Source: Paenibacillus_AB sp036577625
GTDB lineage: Bacteria > Bacillota > Bacilli > Paenibacillales > NBRC-103111
Direction: 5' to 3'
Length of the DNA: 64,000 nt
NCBI RefSeq assembly: GCF_036577625.1
Contig: NZ_JARBDC010000060.1
Location: 1-64,000, forward strand
Part shown: piece by piece, positions 62,877 to 64,000 of the stretch
How positions within the stretch are numbered: the first letter of the stretch is position 1
Layout: each line of letters starts with the position of its first letter
Made by a program: the position numbers and the translations under genes
The notes under the pieces: generated by a model
Databases searched by the model: none
What the model was told of the DNA's origin: nothing
Seen by the model: the letters and a program-made list of their open reading frames with translations, nothing else

Positions 62877-62919
62877 AACTTGCCGTTACAGACAGCGCGG
62901 TGAACCTTATCACAAGTAG
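62877..62919 (+). repeat. Attachment site att3 (right end)
   Basis: Arm 62877-62903 is identical to 59379-59405. The core GAACCTTATCACAAGTAG (62902-62919) again encodes EPYHK-stop. It is the outermost rlmH-like att and the likely right end of the tandem elements. Confidence 0.8.
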
Positions 62920-62958
62920 GGCGAAGTTTTTTGCTGTGTACCCATATACTTATTAATA

Positions 62959-63140
62959 TTGTTTGCATGGTGTGACTTTGATGTATCTGTACAGTACGGT
63001 GCGAATCAGCCAGAGTATGACATTGTCATAGTGCAGGGTGACAGAATGCTCAAAGTGTCGGTCAAAGGTAGTCAGGACGGTTCCTGGGGATTGACTCAGA
63101 ATTATAAGAAAGGTAAGACCTATCAGGATAAAGGAAAAGC
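62959..63140 (+). pseudogene. Fragment of a PD-(D/E)xK nuclease-like gene
   Basis: The frame reads FDVSVQYGANQPEYDIVIV, then MLKVSVKGSQDGSWGLTQNYKKG. The spaced Asp followed by VSVK is the core of PD-(D/E)xK nuclease-like domains. Only about 60 residues are protein-like, without a proper start, and the frame then runs into sequence of another gene. It begins 40 nt right of att3, so the gene was probably cut by an earlier integration or deletion. Confidence 0.45.
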
Positions 63141-63142
63141 CC

Positions 63143-63330
63143 CTACGCTATTGGTTCAGCGGAAGGGGCTAAGCTTAAAAAATGCTTTTCGGTCTCCTCG
63201 TTGAAGGCGAGCTCGACGCTGCCGATGTGCTTCCTGTCGTCCAGCGTGATCCTCTTCACGATCAGGTGCATTAGGGTCTTGCGCTGCGGGAAAGGCGAGC
63301 GGCGGAGCAGGGGGTCAAACCTTCCCACTT
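63143..63330 (-). pseudogene. Possible C-terminal remnant of a large serine recombinase
   Basis: On the minus strand the frame ends PQRKTLMHLIVKRITLDD, then GSVELAFNEETEKHFLSL and a stop at 63143. This resembles the last helix-strand unit of large serine recombinases (xLLHxLIKxI...IxFN). The upstream part does not continue as a recombinase. If correct, it is a trace of an older SCC-like element at this locus. Confidence 0.4.
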
Positions 63331-63443
63331 TCAGCCGGTATTTTTCCTTGTTCTGCTGCTGTATTTTGTTTCCATGAGTCACAGTTAAGTTGCGGGATGG
63401 CCTTTTTGATAGCGTTCCTACGTACATTGGGATACCCTTAAAT

Positions 63444-64000
63444 TCACTTTAAGCCATTGGCCGGATGCCTGTTCAGATCATCTTGGGAATTATCTGCTCG
63501 TGTTGCGAGTATTAGAAAAATGCCGATAACTGACATAACGATGACAATGATAAAGGAGATTGTAAAGTTAGTATTGAAGGATAAAAATCGACTTAAAATA
63601 GAAGGACCAAATGCACCTCCTAAAATACTTAAAAGAGTGAAGAGTCCCATCCCGATACCAATCTCCGTTTTTTTCAAGGTCGATGGCACAACATTGGCAG
63701 CGGATGATACTAATGTGGTATAGCCGAGCGCAAAGATGAACATGACTATCCCAATGCCGATGGGCATGTCTTGCAAAACCGCCATAAGCAGTGCTCCCAG
63801 AATCATAAAACCATGACCAGCTAGGATAATGATCCTGCCATTGTACTTGCGAGAAAGTGCTCCCATGTAAGGGCCGAACAACGAACCAATCAGTGCGCTT
63901 GGGAACATGATGATGCCGATCAAGCTTGCTTGCAAGTTACCGCCCTGTTTTAGAACCAAGGGCAATAAAAATAAAGCGGCCGGATATGCAGATGTGCCTG
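63444..64000 (-). CDS. MFS transporter, C-terminal part (partial)
   Basis: At least 185 residues form five to six hydrophobic segments with the loop GPYMGALSRKYNGR, a variant of the MFS signature, and a helix resembling those of DHA2 drug:H+ antiporters such as the Tet(L)/LmrB group. The frame is open at the right window edge, so the N-terminal half is outside. It ends with a short polar tail. Substrate cannot be inferred. Confidence 0.8.
   Translation of the reverse strand, partial: GTSAYPAALFLLPLVLKQGGNLQASLIGIIMFPSALIGSLFGPYMGALSRKYNGRIIILAGHGFMILGALLMAVLQDMPIGIGIVMFIFALGYTTLVSSAANVVPSTLKKTEIGIGMGLFTLLSILGGAFGPSILSRFLSFNTNFTISFIIVIVMSVIGIFLILATRADNSQDDLNRHPANGLK

Larger units (their letters stand above)
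59404..62919. mobile_element. SCC-like element 2 in tandem (no recombinase)
   Basis: About 3.5 kb lies between att2 and att3, which share the same arm and core. It carries SDR-type genes and a regulator but no recombinase, so it could only move with recombinases supplied by element 1 or another element. Tandem composite SCC elements and pseudo-SCC remnants of this kind are well known at orfX in staphylococci. Confidence 0.68.

Noticed and set aside
45670..62919. Prophage or ICE integrated at rlmH
   Set aside because: No capsid, tail, portal, terminase large subunit, relaxase or type IV secretion genes were found; the serine recombinases and rlmH site fit an SCC-like element better.

Overview
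The window is the replication-origin region of a Gram-positive, endospore-forming Firmicute, most likely Paenibacillaceae (Paenibacillus, Cohnella or a close relative). The evidence is the gene order (16S rRNA, HD-GYP gene, gyrA, gyrB, remB, recF, yaaA, dnaN, dnaA, oriC, rpmH, rnpA, yidC, jag, mnmE, mnmG, rsmG, noc, soj, spo0J), sporulation-linked genes (yyaC, spo0J, remB), moderately GC-rich coding, and frequent GTG/TTG starts behind strong Shine-Dalgarno sequences. Transcription diverges from oriC at about 10.8-11.3 kb: genes to the left are on the minus strand and nearly all genes to the right are on the plus strand, as expected for the two replichores.

From 0 to 45.7 kb the content is core chromosome. 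The left arm carries a partial 16S gene with tandem promoters, a c-di-GMP phosphodiesterase-like HD-GYP gene, and the gyrase/recF/dnaN/dnaA block. The right arm carries RNA modification and membrane insertion genes, the noc/soj/spo0J segregation cluster with two parS sites, a cysteine-desulfurase-like enzyme, a mechanosensitive channel, tRNA-Ser(CGA), and rpsF-ssb-rpsR. It continues with an ECF sigma factor, a secreted GDSL esterase, the gdpP-rplI-dnaC block, purA, an M23 peptidase, the walRKHIJ operon, htrA, a CxxH/CxxC protein and rlmH.

From 45.67 kb the composition becomes AT-rich and accessory. The last codons of rlmH form a site that recurs at about 59.40 kb and 62.90 kb. All three copies encode the same peptide tail, RGEPYHK-stop, with only synonymous differences, and the two downstream copies share a 27-bp arm on their left side. 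This is the hallmark of SCC-type (staphylococcal cassette chromosome-like) integration into rlmH/orfX by large serine recombinases. I read it as two tandem rlmH-targeted elements.

Element 1 (about 13.7 kb) carries a defence-type reverse transcriptase with a C-terminal helical domain and an unexplained transcribed segment after it. Next come a DUF5986-like protein, an HTH-ImmA/IrrE protein and an internally duplicated HEPN-like protein, then small phage-like genes, a Rep-like protein, a divergent Xre repressor with a palindromic operator, two large serine recombinase genes, and an SDR/TetR pair. Element 2 (about 3.5 kb) has no recombinase. It carries a frameshifted SDR gene, a MmyB-like regulator, an intact SDR gene and a decayed SDR gene. 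Beyond the third site lie gene fragments, including a probable recombinase C-terminus, and a partial MFS transporter that runs off the window. The reverse transcriptase and its 3' segment, and the ImmA/HEPN-like cassette, are the best candidates for undescribed anti-phage systems here.
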